NCBI RefSeq assembly: GCF_012221945.1
Contig: NZ_CP032549.1
Span: 1,984,001-2,048,000, forward strand
Origin: Glutamicibacter mishrai
GTDB lineage: Bacteria; Actinomycetota; Actinomycetes; Actinomycetales; Micrococcaceae
Reading direction: 5' to 3'
Length of the DNA: 64,000 bases
Numbering within the stretch: the first letter of the stretch is position 1; each line of letters opens with the position of its first letter. Both the position numbers and the translations under genes were made by a program. Positions 26,787-37,351 of this stretch are shown one piece after another. The notes below the pieces were generated by a model, which worked only from the letters and a program-made list of their open reading frames with translations, made no database searches and was not told where the DNA came from.

Positions 26787-27365
26787 TTACACCGCTCCGT
26801 CCGCAGGGGAACCGCCCGACCTCGACAGGAGAGATAATGCGTAAAGGTCAGGCACCGGATTATCAATCGTTATGTTGCTTCGGTCTGAAAACGGTATTTG
26901 AAAGCGGTGCATAGGCATACCATCCAGTGCTTCTCCCCGACGGGTAGCTTCCCTTGCACGCGATACTTCCTCTTCAAAATCTTTAACCTCAATGGCCAAG
27001 GAATCGAACACTGCGGCAGCTTCAGGGTTGAGGGCTGGTCCCCTCCCTTGAAATTTGCGTTTTGGTGAGCCTTCCAAGGACGTGACTAACTCGATTTCGA
27101 ATTTATCGCCAAGTTCATCAGCCACACGTTGCGCTAATCGTTCACCCTCTGCAGCGAATCTGCGAGCCACACCTGCGGATTTCCACTCATAGTCATGGTT
27201 CAATCCGTCATAGTACGACTGTTCCCACTGCGAGAGTTCATGTGTCAAAGTATCGGACAGCTTGGCAGTGTCGTACTCGATTGGTTCGTTAAACCAAAGC
27301 ACCGTGTTTGCATAATCCGGAAACAGGCGCACCGTTGACGGCGCGGACTCCTGTGAAGAATTCAT
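26787..27365 (-). CDS. Hypothetical protein
   Basis: 192 aa from the ATG at 27365 (the frame extends upstream to 27416, but that part is Arg-rich and unlike the rest). It is a soluble, strongly charged, probably helical protein with Trp/Tyr-rich stretches (FPDYANTVLWFNEP, HELSQWEQSYYDGLN, YEWKSAGVARRFAAEGERLA), then an acidic helix with EVKDFEEEVSRAREATRRGE. The composition is that of a real protein, but I recognise no family and no catalytic motif. The last ~28 residues look less structured and may have been altered by rearrangement. It lies isolated in a poorly coding region. Confidence 0.6.
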   Translation of the reverse strand: MNSSQESAPSTVRLFPDYANTVLWFNEPIEYDTAKLSDTLTHELSQWEQSYYDGLNHDYEWKSAGVARRFAAEGERLAQRVADELGDKFEIELVTSLEGSPKRKFQGRGPALNPEAAAVFDSLAIEVKDFEEEVSRAREATRRGEALDGMPMHRFQIPFSDRSNITIDNPVPDLYALSLLSRSGGSPADGAV

Positions 27366-27916
27366 ACCGCGATCATACCGACGCAGACCAGTAAGGCGCA
27401 TCCTCAAAATTGCCACCCCTTGGGGACGGTAAAGCGACGGAAAAGACTACCCGACAGATCCACTTCGCGTGCTATTGCTCCATTCCCGTAAGTCGAACGC
27501 TCTACGGGACAGTCGGCGCACTAATCAAGTGGATCGCGGCACGACCGATGCGTAGTGCCACGCAAGAACGGCGTTTCTATCGTTCGTACAGGCGTCCGGT
27601 ATCACGTACCCGTGTAACGTCACTCTGACTCAAGTTTGCGCGAACTCCTATTGCCCGGGCGGATGTGCCATGGGGTCTCCTGCAGGAATGGGAATCACTT
27701 AGTTCTGTATTCCCACACACCACGGAAAGCGGGAATACAGAGATCGGGGATTCCCAGTTGCTATTCCAGTAATTCGGACAGTTCTTCTCAGACCACGGCA
27801 ATGGCCACCGGCGGCATCCACCCTCTGCGATTTTGAAGTTGGGTCCGGAATTTGCGCACGGCAGCTTGGCTTCGGGCAAAATCTGCCCAAATTCAGGTGA
27901 AGAGATCCAACCCCGG
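27366..27916. other. Poorly coding 550-base region
   Basis: No frame here gives a recognisable product. A minus-strand frame (27577-27879) contains a faint helix-turn-helix-like stretch (ANLSQSDVTRVRDTG), but the rest is Cys/Trp/Pro-rich and unconvincing. Base composition is visibly lower in GC than the neighbouring genes. It may be the remains of decayed or transferred DNA. Confidence 0.4.
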
Positions 27917-29155
27917 CTACTGAAGCAACGATGCTAAGGCATCGGCCAAAGCTGCCGCGCCGAGTTCCGCGTCAGCGTCTTCTACATATTCTTCAGGGGA
28001 GTGGGAGATGCCGTTGGGGTTGCGAACAAAAATCATGGCACTCGGTACGTGTCCGGCGAGTACACCAGCATCATGCCCCGCACCGGTATCGAGTACCGGA
28101 GTGTTGGGCAGCGCCAGTCCAAGCTGCCCCGAAAGCTTTGCATCAAAACTTACCGTTGGACTCAATGATTCTTGGGAGAAATCGAGGGTGCAGCCCTCTT
28201 CAGCTGCAATAACCTGCGCCGACTCGTGAATCTCTTGGACAACACCGGCTGTAACCGCATCATCTGGATGGCGCACGTCCAGCCAGTAGTCCACCCGCGA
28301 GGCAATGACATTAGTTCCGCCAGGAACCGGTTGCAGCCGGCCCACTGTAGCTCGCGCGTTATCCCGTGTGCGGGCAATCTGCTGCACCGCGGCAATGCTG
28401 CGGGCAGCAGCCACCATCGGATCCTTGCGGTCAGACATCAGCGTGGTTCCTGCGTGGTTACCTTGTCCCCGCATGCTCAACTTCCAACGTCCGTGGCCGA
28501 GGATGGATCCGCCGATGGCCACCGGGTGATCCAGATCCGCCAGCCCGAGTCCCTGTTCCACATGCAACTCGACAAAGACACCAATCTGTCCCAAGAGGCG
28601 GCGGTCTGGGCCGATGAAACGTGGATCTAGCCCATTGCTGGATGCTATGTCGGCAAAACTATTGCCGTCAGGATCCCTCAGATTCAACGCCTTGTTTCGG
28701 TCAATGGCTCCGGTGAGCAGACGCGAGCCCAAGCAAGCCACACCAAAGCGGGAGCCTTCCTCTTCCGGGAACACCAAGATGGCCATGGCACGGGTGCGCG
28801 CCAGATTCTTTGCCTGCATCAGATCAAAGGCAATCAGCGCGCTGGCTACGCCAAGCGGCCCGTCAAAGGGTCCGCCACCCGGGACCGAGTCGAGGTGGCT
28901 GCCGGTGACAACTGCATTGGTGCGGATTCCTGTGGGCAGATCCCACCAGGCCCAGAGCGCGCCGTTTCCGTCTTCCTCTACGCTTAGCTGCCGTCTGGTG
29001 GCTTGTTCAATGAACCACGTGCGCAGGTCGATTTCAGCGCTGGAATACACCGGGCGGGAATAGCCTCCGCGCAATGGGTCTTGCCCGGTGCCGGCGATGC
29101 CAGCCATGAGCTCGGAGACTGTCGTAGTGGGCAGGTCTAGCGGGATGTTGAACAA
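27917..29155 (-). CDS. M20-family amidohydrolase (N-carbamoyl-amino-acid hydrolase / allantoate amidohydrolase type)
   Basis: About 412 aa. GGAG supports the TTG at 29155 over the TTG at 29167. Binuclear metal-site motifs are in order: TGSHLDSVPGGGPFDGPLGV (His, Asp), VFPEEEGSRFG (bridging Glu), FVELHVEQG (His) and GAGHDAGVLA (final His). These define the group that cleaves N-carbamoyl amino acids, allantoate or ureidoglycolate-type compounds to release ammonia and CO2. It lies about 30 bases downstream of a sarcosine oxidase-like gene, so both probably act on one N-substituted amino acid. Substrate undecided. Confidence 0.88.
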   Translation of the reverse strand: MFNIPLDLPTTTVSELMAGIAGTGQDPLRGGYSRPVYSSAEIDLRTWFIEQATRRQLSVEEDGNGALWAWWDLPTGIRTNAVVTGSHLDSVPGGGPFDGPLGVASALIAFDLMQAKNLARTRAMAILVFPEEEGSRFGVACLGSRLLTGAIDRNKALNLRDPDGNSFADIASSNGLDPRFIGPDRRLLGQIGVFVELHVEQGLGLADLDHPVAIGGSILGHGRWKLSMRGQGNHAGTTLMSDRKDPMVAAARSIAAVQQIARTRDNARATVGRLQPVPGGTNVIASRVDYWLDVRHPDDAVTAGVVQEIHESAQVIAAEEGCTLDFSQESLSPTVSFDAKLSGQLGLALPNTPVLDTGAGHDAGVLAGHVPSAMIFVRNPNGISHSPEEYVEDADAELGAAALADALASLLQ

Positions 29156-29188
29156 GGGATTCTCCAAAATAGCTTGCTGCTGGGACTT

Positions 29189-30355
29189 CTAGACCATGGC
29201 CTTGGCGTGGGAAGCGAGGCGGAAAAGCTCGGGGGTTTCCCGCACCCCGGTGGCCAAGTCCGCAGCAAGCTCGCCGAGCAGTGGGCCGAACTTGGCTCCA
29301 TGCCCCGAGCAAGGCGAGAAGATGGTGATGCCGTCGACTTCATCCATGATGAAATCCTCAGTGGGGGTTGCGCTGAAAATGCAGGTGGTTTCGGCGTAAG
29401 GTGTTGGTTCCAGTCCGGGCAGGTACTTTTTCACGTACTCGATCACGCGTTCGCGGTTGGCTGGATCGATCTGGCCGTTTTGCTGGCTGGCAGTATCCAG
29501 CTGACGTCCCGCCATGTATTCGGCAACCTTTTGCCCGCGGAAGTTGGCGTCACGTCCTCCCGGCAGGCCGTAGGACTTAAAAGCAGGGTCCTTGTGGATG
29601 TAGGTTGGCCACGCTTGGCGTGCTTCGGGATCCTGGTCGCGGTAAGGGAAGTGGAAGGCATTCTCTTGATATACAACCATCTTGGGAACGCTGCGTACAA
29701 AGCCTGATGGCAGGGGAAGGTTTCCGAGCAATTCTGGCAACCAGCCGCCTGCGGCCACGATGATTTTGGATGCCAAGTAGGTGCGTCCATCTGCGGACGT
29801 GAGTTTGTATCCGTTAACTGTTGCCTCGACGGAAGCGACTGGCCACTGGGTTTCCACCTGGGCGCCATGAGCCTTGGCTTGAGCCACCATTGCCTGAACC
29901 GAGCGTTCGGCGTCCAGTACTCCGGCACCTGAGTGCCAAAGGACTTCGGTATCAAAATTGATTCCACTAAAGCGGTTACGGGCTTCGGCGGCGGAGAGCA
30001 ATTCATGTTCCACCCCGGCGTTGGCGAGAATCCCGGCGAGCATACGTGGATTGCGCAGGGGTCCGTAATCCGCTGAACCGCAGGGGTTGATCAGCTGGCT
30101 GCCGCTGGCCTCTTCGAGTTCATTCCAGGCTTTGCGCGCTTGTACAACAAGGTCTGTGTAGAGCTGGTTGGGGTAGCCATAACGGAAGATGCGCGCTGAG
30201 CCATGCGAACTGGCATCGTCAGCGGCGGGCACTTTGCGCTCCAGCAGGGCAACTTCATGGCCTCGCTGAGCCAACCTCCATGCTGCTGAGGAGCCGGCGA
30301 GGCCTGCTCCGATGACAACGTATTCTGCAGAGGGCGACTGGGACGAGGTGCTCAT
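29189..30355 (-). CDS. FAD-dependent oxidoreductase of the monomeric sarcosine oxidase family
   Basis: 388 aa. The Rossmann dinucleotide motif is at residues 12-30 (YVVIGAGLAGSSAAWRLA), followed by LLERK and the SSHGSARIFRYGY segment near the flavin. The family's second motif lies in CSGHGAKFGP. Cys325 in AETTCIFS matches the Cys that carries covalent FAD in monomeric sarcosine oxidase. Enzymes of this group oxidise sarcosine, N-methyl-tryptophan or similar secondary amines, producing peroxide. It is the first gene of an operon with the carbamoylase-type hydrolase and is divergent from a LysR regulator. Confidence 0.9.
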   Translation of the reverse strand: MSTSSQSPSAEYVVIGAGLAGSSAAWRLAQRGHEVALLERKVPAADDASSHGSARIFRYGYPNQLYTDLVVQARKAWNELEEASGSQLINPCGSADYGPLRNPRMLAGILANAGVEHELLSAAEARNRFSGINFDTEVLWHSGAGVLDAERSVQAMVAQAKAHGAQVETQWPVASVEATVNGYKLTSADGRTYLASKIIVAAGGWLPELLGNLPLPSGFVRSVPKMVVYQENAFHFPYRDQDPEARQAWPTYIHKDPAFKSYGLPGGRDANFRGQKVAEYMAGRQLDTASQQNGQIDPANRERVIEYVKKYLPGLEPTPYAETTCIFSATPTEDFIMDEVDGITIFSPCSGHGAKFGPLLGELAADLATGVRETPELFRLASHAKAMV

Positions 30356-30472
30356 GGCTTGCTCCTGATCTGGGCATCTTTGTTGTTCTACCTCTAGTAA
30401 CCCACGGATATTATTAGGGCGTCCAATACCTTTTTCCTAGACATTATTAGTTTTTGTGCAAAAATTGAGTGC

Positions 30473-31348
30473 ATGGAACTCCGCCACCTCCACTACTTCC
30501 TCGTTGTTGCTGAACATTTGCACTTCGGCCGTGCCGCCGAAGAGCTTCGGATGTCGCAGCCACCGCTGACCGTTGCAGTGAAAAAGCTGGAACAAGAGCT
30601 GGGCGTGCAGCTCTTTGACCGCACCACTCGCAGCGTAATCCTCACGCCCGCAGGGCGGATGTATCTGGACCGCATCAAACCGTTACTAGCGGATCTGGAT
30701 AAGGCCAATCAAGAACTGACCGAGGCGGGACTGGGCCTGCGCGGACGGCTGAATGTCGGATTTGTCAGCTCTGCCAGTTATGCCACCATGCCTTCGGCGC
30801 TGCGCAGGTTCCGCGAACTGCGGCCCAATGTTGAGCTGGTGCTGCACCCGCTCACTACCGACGAGCAGATTGAAAAGCTGCTAGAAAATAGTCTTGATCT
30901 CGGAATTCTGCGTGACCCAACACGAGTGCCCGGCGTCGAATTGCAAGAGATCCATTCGGAGCCACTGGTGGTGGCGCTTCCGGCGGGCCATCGTTTGGGT
31001 GCCAATGAGCAGATCAAGGCAGAGGATCTCGCCGATGAAGACTTTGTCCTTTTCCCCTACAAGTACATGAGTGGTTTCTACTCGCTGGTACATTCATTAT
31101 TCGATGGTCGTACGCCGCCTCGAATTGTCGAGCGAGCCATTCATCAGGAGACCATTCTTGGGCTGGTCGCTGCCGGGCTGGGAGTCTCAATCCTGCCTGC
31201 ATCGGTGTCGCGCTTCCAGATGCCTGAAGTCTCGTTCCACCCGTTGGTCGGTGAGCCAAAGACGCGGCTCTATGCGGGTACGGGTACTCCGAATCCTGCG
31301 GCCCAGGCTTTTCAGAAGTGCTTGCTTGAGGCTGACCGCGAAGGCTGA
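30473..31348 (+). CDS. LysR-family transcriptional regulator
   Basis: 291 aa. A typical winged helix-turn-helix occupies the first ~60 residues (MELRHLHYFLVVAEHLHFG, then RAAEELRMSQPPLTVAVKKL), followed by a periplasmic-binding-like effector domain (AGLGLRGRLNVGFVSSASY, LVVALPAGHRLG, VAAGLGVSILPAS). It is divergent from the flavoenzyme/amidohydrolase operon with 117 bp between start codons, the classic LysR arrangement, so that operon is the probable target. The inducer is unknown. Confidence 0.92.
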   Translation: MELRHLHYFLVVAEHLHFGRAAEELRMSQPPLTVAVKKLEQELGVQLFDRTTRSVILTPAGRMYLDRIKPLLADLDKANQELTEAGLGLRGRLNVGFVSSASYATMPSALRRFRELRPNVELVLHPLTTDEQIEKLLENSLDLGILRDPTRVPGVELQEIHSEPLVVALPAGHRLGANEQIKAEDLADEDFVLFPYKYMSGFYSLVHSLFDGRTPPRIVERAIHQETILGLVAAGLGVSILPASVSRFQMPEVSFHPLVGEPKTRLYAGTGTPNPAAQAFQKCLLEADREG

Positions 31349-31393
31349 GTAAGTACGTGGCGCGAATGGGGTGGGCTACGAGTTATTGATAGC

Positions 31394-31966
31394 ATGCTGA
31401 ATATGTCTGGTCTTGAATCTGAACCATCGGTGGAGAATCCTCCTGCTTTTTCACGTTTTCTGCCCGGAGGCATCCCACTCACGGGGGCATTTGCCAGGTT
31501 TGGCGGAAAGCTCTATGAATGTGGGTCAGCAAAGCTGCCATCTGGTGAGTATGACCATGGCATGCTCGTGCTCTCCTCCATCGAGGAACGGCCCGGGCCG
31601 GAGTGGCAACTAACCTGGCGGTCTCAACTTGGTCCGCTTGCCGGATTTACTGAGTGGAGCAGAGTCGTTCATCGGAGTCAGGCCGAAGAGACATTCTGGT
31701 GCCGCAATTACCTAGTGTGGCAAGGTATAGGATTCTCAGGGTCGACCAACGTTCATGAAGAAAAGTATGTCGGGATGTTTTGGGAGCACTCGCGCAACAT
31801 TCCCGAAGAGAAACTTCGCACCCTCAAGAAATACGAGCGCCTTGATGCCGTCGAGTGGTTCGCGCTAGTGCCACTCGACGACCTTGAGACGCTTAAGATT
31901 TATCGCGAGCAGTGGCCCGAGAGTCCGAAAAAACCGAAGAAATCTTTTTGGAGATTATTCCGATAG
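31394..31966 (+). CDS. Hypothetical protein
   Basis: 190 aa, not recognised. ATG at 31394, with a second in-frame ATG at 31403; neither has a good ribosome-binding site. The protein is soluble, rich in Trp and aromatic residues, and ends in a basic tail (KKPKKSFWRLFR) that could bind membrane or nucleic acid. There are no signal peptide, membrane helix or known motif. It stands alone between a LysR gene and the xylose operon, and its codon use is less GC-rich than that of its neighbours. Confidence 0.5.
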   Translation: MLNMSGLESEPSVENPPAFSRFLPGGIPLTGAFARFGGKLYECGSAKLPSGEYDHGMLVLSSIEERPGPEWQLTWRSQLGPLAGFTEWSRVVHRSQAEETFWCRNYLVWQGIGFSGSTNVHEEKYVGMFWEHSRNIPEEKLRTLKKYERLDAVEWFALVPLDDLETLKIYREQWPESPKKPKKSFWRLFR

Positions 31967-32050
31967 CCGGATATCCACTAGGCGATAGTTCCTTCAAGTT
32001 GGCAACTAGACCGATCGACACAAATTGGGTGTGCTCCATTGCCCTAGAAC

Positions 32051-33319
32051 CTAAGCACCAAAGAGATTGCGATTCAGGAATTCGTTGCGGAATTTGCCCG
32101 CAGGATCCAAGCGCTGAGCCAACTCGATAAAGTCATTGAACTTCGGGTACAGCTTCTGCAGATCGGTTGACGTTGCTGCAAAGAGCTTGCCCCAATGCGG
32201 ACGAGCCGCAAAAGGCGCGAGAGCTGATTCAACGTGCGGCAGGATTGTCTCCACTTCCTGCTGCTGCGGCTTCCACGTAAAGTGCAGGGCAATACCGTCG
32301 CGGCCGTAGTTGCCGCTGAGCCACAACTCATCGGCGGCAATGGTCCGCACCTCAGCCACCAGCAATAACGGGGTGATCACCGAGGACAGCTCGCGCATCG
32401 CGGTAATGGCTTGAACAGCGTATTCACGCGGAACCAAATATTCGGTCTGCAACTCATCACCGGCACTGGGCATGAAGTCCATGCGGAAATGGGAGAGCCG
32501 ATCGGACCAAGGCCCGGCCACCCCGAGCTGTTCGCTGCAGATCGCGCCATCGGCTCCGGGCAATGGGTGCATCGGAGCGATCGCCGCCAGACCGCCAAAT
32601 TTTCCCTGATCAATATCATCGAGAAGGGCATCACCAACACGACGCTTGAGCCATGTTTGGCCCACCAAGTCCCCGCTCCAATCGGTGAACAGGCTGACGC
32701 TGTAGGCGGAAGCCTGGATTCCATCAAAGCTGTCCAGAACTTTGTCCCAGGACAGCTGCTCATACACGGTCTGTTGCACATCAAAGCTCGGAACGATATC
32801 CAAGGTCAGATGAGTGATCACGCCTAGCGCACCAAGGGACACTACATAGCCGTTGAATTCCGGATCGTTTCGATTGACCGAGAGCTGCGAGCCATCGGCC
32901 AGCACGAGCTCGACTGCGCTGACTGCGGTTGCCAGGTTGCCGTGGGCTTCGCCCGAGCCATGGGTGCCAGTGGATACCGCGCCGGCCACCGAAATATGCG
33001 GCAGGGAAGCCAGATTGTGCAGCGCAAAACCGGCGGCGTGCAGCGCATCGGCCAGCGCGCCATAGGTGATTCCGCCACTGACGCGCACGTTCATGGCCTG
33101 CGCATCGATATCAATGACTTGGGGCATCTTGGCCAGTGAGATCATGGTTTCGCTGGTATCGGCAATGTCATTAAATGAATGGCGGGAACCGAGCACGCGC
33201 ACCTTCCTGGCGGCGCGAACCTGTTCCTGCAGTTGCTCAATGCTGGTGGGGTACAGCAGTTCGCTGGCCCGGTACTCAAGGTTTCCAGCCCAGTTGAGTT
33301 CCTTGGTCTCTAGCTCCAC
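32051..33319 (-). CDS. Alditol oxidase-like FAD protein
   Basis: 422 aa, VAO-type flavoprotein with an N-terminal FAD domain and a C-terminal D-arabinono-lactone-oxidase-type domain. GSRHSFNDIADT carries His47, the position that holds covalent FAD in alditol oxidase of Streptomyces. HISVAGAVSTGTHGSG and SLGALGVITHLTLDI are the other FAD contacts. The C-terminal PHWGKLFAA is typical of sugar-alcohol and lactone oxidases. GTG start with AAGGA. It begins nine bases after xylB stops, so it is the third gene of the xylose operon. It probably oxidises xylitol or a similar polyol to the aldose with peroxide formation (inference). Confidence 0.88.
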   Translation of the reverse strand: MELETKELNWAGNLEYRASELLYPTSIEQLQEQVRAARKVRVLGSRHSFNDIADTSETMISLAKMPQVIDIDAQAMNVRVSGGITYGALADALHAAGFALHNLASLPHISVAGAVSTGTHGSGEAHGNLATAVSAVELVLADGSQLSVNRNDPEFNGYVVSLGALGVITHLTLDIVPSFDVQQTVYEQLSWDKVLDSFDGIQASAYSVSLFTDWSGDLVGQTWLKRRVGDALLDDIDQGKFGGLAAIAPMHPLPGADGAICSEQLGVAGPWSDRLSHFRMDFMPSAGDELQTEYLVPREYAVQAITAMRELSSVITPLLLVAEVRTIAADELWLSGNYGRDGIALHFTWKPQQQEVETILPHVESALAPFAARPHWGKLFAATSTDLQKLYPKFNDFIELAQRLDPAGKFRNEFLNRNLFGA

Positions 33320-33328
33320 GGCAGATCC

Positions 33329-34756
33329 TTACTTCTCTAGCCACTGGCTGGAAACCAGCGAACGGTAGCGTTCCAAAACATGCGGTGTTGCTTCTGCCGC
33401 AGGGACTTCGGTGGAGTCCTGGGTCCACTGCGGGAATGCTCCGGCCAGCACACCGGCAGCTTGCCGTGCCGCGCCATCAGCCACATACTCGCCAGGGGCC
33501 GGAATGATAATCGGCAGGCCCAGGACCTGGGCTGCAATCTGCTGCACCGCTGTGGACTGCGCTCCGCCGCCCACCAAGATGATGCGCTGGGCTTGAACCC
33601 CTTGGGCCTCAAGCGCGCGCAGCCCATCGGCTAGCGAGCAGATGATTGCTTCCACCGCGCTGCGAGCCAAGTTGGGTGCAGTGTAATTCGCACGGGTGAT
33701 TCCGTGCAGCGAACCCGTGGCATCTGGCAGGTTCGGGGTGCGCTCGCCGTCAAAGTAAGGGAGCAGGGTCAGTCCATCGGAGCCCGGGTTGGCTGACAGG
33801 GCGAGGTCATTGAGCTCTGTCAGGCTCACCTGCAACAGGTTGGCGGTGGCATCAAAAATTCGGGTGGCGTTTAGCGTGCACACCAGTGGGAGGTAGTTTC
33901 CGGTGGCATCGGCAAACCCGGCCACCAGCCCGCTGGTGTCTGCAGATGGGGCGTCGGCAACGGCGAAGACCGTGCCGGAAGTGCCCAGGGACATCACTAC
34001 ATCACCAACGGTGGCGCCAACCCCCAGTCCGGCGGCGGCGTTATCACCCGCGCCGGGACCGATCAGCGCGCCGGTGGCGGTGCGGCCGATGGATTCCAGC
34101 GGTCCCGCCACCGCAGGCAAAATTGGGGCGTGCCCCAGATGCTGCTCCAAGGCTTTGAGGTCATAGGATTCTTCGGCAGCCCGGTAGTACCCGGTGCCCG
34201 AGGCATCGGAGCGGTCGGTGCCTAGAGCGGCCAATCCTTCGACACCGCTGCCCGGGCCATAACCGGCCAGACGCCAGGACAGCCAGTCGTGGGGCAGGCA
34301 GACCGCGGCGACCTTGGCCGCGTTGTCCGGTTCATGGTCCTTGAGCCAACGTAGTTTGGCCAGGGTGATCGAGGAGACCGGAAGGGTGCCGGTACGCTGC
34401 GCCCAGTAGGCGGCGCCAGCCTCGCTGTCACCGTCGCCGGCCTCGGTGATGATGTGGCGGGCCGCCTGCGCGCTGCGGGTATCGTTCCACAGCAGCGCAG
34501 GGCGGATCACCGCACCGGTGGCATCCAGCACGACCATGCCGTGCTGTTGCCCGCCCACCGAGATCGCGGCCACATCGTCCAGGCCGCCGGCCTGGGCGAT
34601 GGCTTCTTGCAGGGCGGCGAACCAGAACTCCGGGTCCACTTCGGTGCCATCCGGGTGGCTGGCGCGTCCGGAGCGGATCAACGCTCCGGTGTCAGCGTCG
34701 CGGATGACAACCTTGCAGGACTGGGTGGAGGAGTCGATGCCGGCTACAAGCGTCAT
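33329..34756 (-). CDS. xylB: Xylulokinase
   Basis: FGGY-family carbohydrate kinase (475 aa), which phosphorylates D-xylulose to xylulose 5-phosphate for the pentose phosphate pathway. It has the N-terminal ATPase phosphate loop [13 protein letters not shown], the substrate-side [11 protein letters not shown] and LLWNDTRS, the catalytic Asp region [13 protein letters not shown], and adenosine-binding [14 protein letters not shown]. It lies 38 bases downstream of xylA on the same strand. Confidence 0.95.
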   Translation of the reverse strand: MTLVAGIDSSTQSCKVVIRDADTGALIRSGRASHPDGTEVDPEFWFAALQEAIAQAGGLDDVAAISVGGQQHGMVVLDATGAVIRPALLWNDTRSAQAARHIITEAGDGDSEAGAAYWAQRTGTLPVSSITLAKLRWLKDHEPDNAAKVAAVCLPHDWLSWRLAGYGPGSGVEGLAALGTDRSDASGTGYYRAAEESYDLKALEQHLGHAPILPAVAGPLESIGRTATGALIGPGAGDNAAAGLGVGATVGDVVMSLGTSGTVFAVADAPSADTSGLVAGFADATGNYLPLVCTLNATRIFDATANLLQVSLTELNDLALSANPGSDGLTLLPYFDGERTPNLPDATGSLHGITRANYTAPNLARSAVEAIICSLADGLRALEAQGVQAQRIILVGGGAQSTAVQQIAAQVLGLPIIIPAPGEYVADGAARQAAGVLAGAFPQWTQDSTEVPAAEATPHVLERYRSLVSSQWLEK

Positions 34757-34794
34757 TGAGTGTGGCTGCTTTCTACGGTGGGTTCTGGCGGGGT

Positions 34795-36042
<1,248 letters not shown>

Positions 36043-36115
36043 TATGGGTGGTGATGCGCTAGAGTCAATAGCGAGCAGTGAACGATTCGTCCCAAAAAAT
36101 TCTCAAGGAGAAGGC

Positions 36116-37351
36116 ATGCGCCAGCCAGCGACTACCGCCCGAGCCGCAACATCTTCGGCCCCGGGTAACGTCGGCGATGTGCGCAAAGCCAACCTGGCCA
36201 GAGTCTTGTCGGTAATTGCAGCCGCAGGGGAGGACCAGCGGTTATCGCGTGCCGATATCGCGCAACTCAGCCAACTCACCAAGGCCTCGGTTTCCAGCCT
36301 GGTGACCGATTTGTTAGCCGCCGGATTGGTTATTGAAATTGGCGTGCACCGTGACGGGGAACGCGGCCGCCCCTCGGTAGGACTAGTGCTGAACCCCGCG
36401 CGCTGTGTCATGGGCATGGAAATCAACGTTGACTACATCGCCGCCGGACTGGTGGACCTCAGCGGCAAACTGCTGGCTCACGAGGTCCTACCCCGTGCCA
36501 ACCACAGCTCAACAGCAAGCGAAGTGCTCGCTGCGCTGGGGGAGTTGAGCCAGAGGCTCCAAGCTGCTGCCCAGGCCCAGGGTCTGATGATCCTCGGCGG
36601 AGGATTAGCCGTTCCCGGTTTGGTCAACGAGGAACATTTCACCGTCCTGCAGGCACCAAACCTTGGGTGGGTTCAGCAGGAACTGGACGTGGCAGCATTG
36701 CTGCCTGAACCCAAAACCCGCTTCCGGCTCTTTAACGAAGCCAACGCCTCAGCACTGGCCCAACAGCAATTGATGGACGCGCAAGAGGACAACTTCCTCT
36801 TCGTTTCCGGGGAAGTGGGCATTGGTGGCGGATTGATCATCGACGCTGAACTCTTTGTCGGGCCTCAGGGCCACGCCGGCGAACTCGGCCATGTGGTGAT
36901 CGCACCCGATGGCAAAACCTGCAGGTGCGGCGGACGCGGTTGTTTGGAGACCATTGCCGGGCAGGAAGCCATTCTGGCCGCGGCCAACCTCGGCGCTGGC
37001 GCCGACAGCGCGCCGCGCCAAGAGCGAATCAGCCAGCTCTACCAAGCATTGGAAACCGGAACTGAACCCGCGGCGAAAGCGGTGGCCGAGGCCGGAAAAT
37101 CCTTGGGAATTGCCGTAGCCTCGGCCATGCGCCTGTACAACGTTTCCACCGTGGTCTTTGGCGGGCATTTTGCCGCCCTGGAGCAGTGGTTGCGTCCTGC
37201 CATGGAAGCCAGCCTGCAGGTGCACGCGCCGAGCATTGTCGGACAGACGAGGCTGCTGTGTTCGCCTCTGGGCCAAACCGGCGCACTGGTCGGTGCGGCA
37301 CGCAGCGTGGTGGGGGACCTGCTGGAGGCTCCGTACCAGCTGGTGGATTAG
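36116..37351 (+). CDS. xylR: ROK-family transcriptional repressor, probably XylR
   Basis: 411 aa from the ATG at 36116, chosen because AAGGAG lies four bases upstream; the open frame begins at 36044. The N-terminal winged helix-turn-helix (RADIAQLSQLTKASVSSLVT) is followed by the ROK sugar-kinase-like domain. It includes GEVGIGGGLIID and the zinc/ROK signature CRCGGRGCLETIAG. It is divergent from xylA, so repression relieved by xylose is the natural reading. It ends with a 4-base overlap with the convergent MerR gene. Confidence 0.9.
   Translation: MRQPATTARAATSSAPGNVGDVRKANLARVLSVIAAAGEDQRLSRADIAQLSQLTKASVSSLVTDLLAAGLVIEIGVHRDGERGRPSVGLVLNPARCVMGMEINVDYIAAGLVDLSGKLLAHEVLPRANHSSTASEVLAALGELSQRLQAAAQAQGLMILGGGLAVPGLVNEEHFTVLQAPNLGWVQQELDVAALLPEPKTRFRLFNEANASALAQQQLMDAQEDNFLFVSGEVGIGGGLIIDAELFVGPQGHAGELGHVVIAPDGKTCRCGGRGCLETIAGQEAILAAANLGAGADSAPRQERISQLYQALETGTEPAAKAVAEAGKSLGIAVASAMRLYNVSTVVFGGHFAALEQWLRPAMEASLQVHAPSIVGQTRLLCSPLGQTGALVGAARSVVGDLLEAPYQLVD

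Noticed and set aside
26480..26914. Plus-strand 144-codon open frame
   Set aside because: No domain, mixed codon third positions, overlaps a hairpin at its start and runs 128 bases antisense into a better candidate gene.
27577..27879. Minus-strand 100-codon frame with a helix-turn-helix-like stretch
   Set aside because: Only about 15 residues look like a DNA-binding helix; the rest is Cys/Trp/Pro-rich, and there is no ribosome-binding site or known family. Possibly a relic, but not supportable as a gene.
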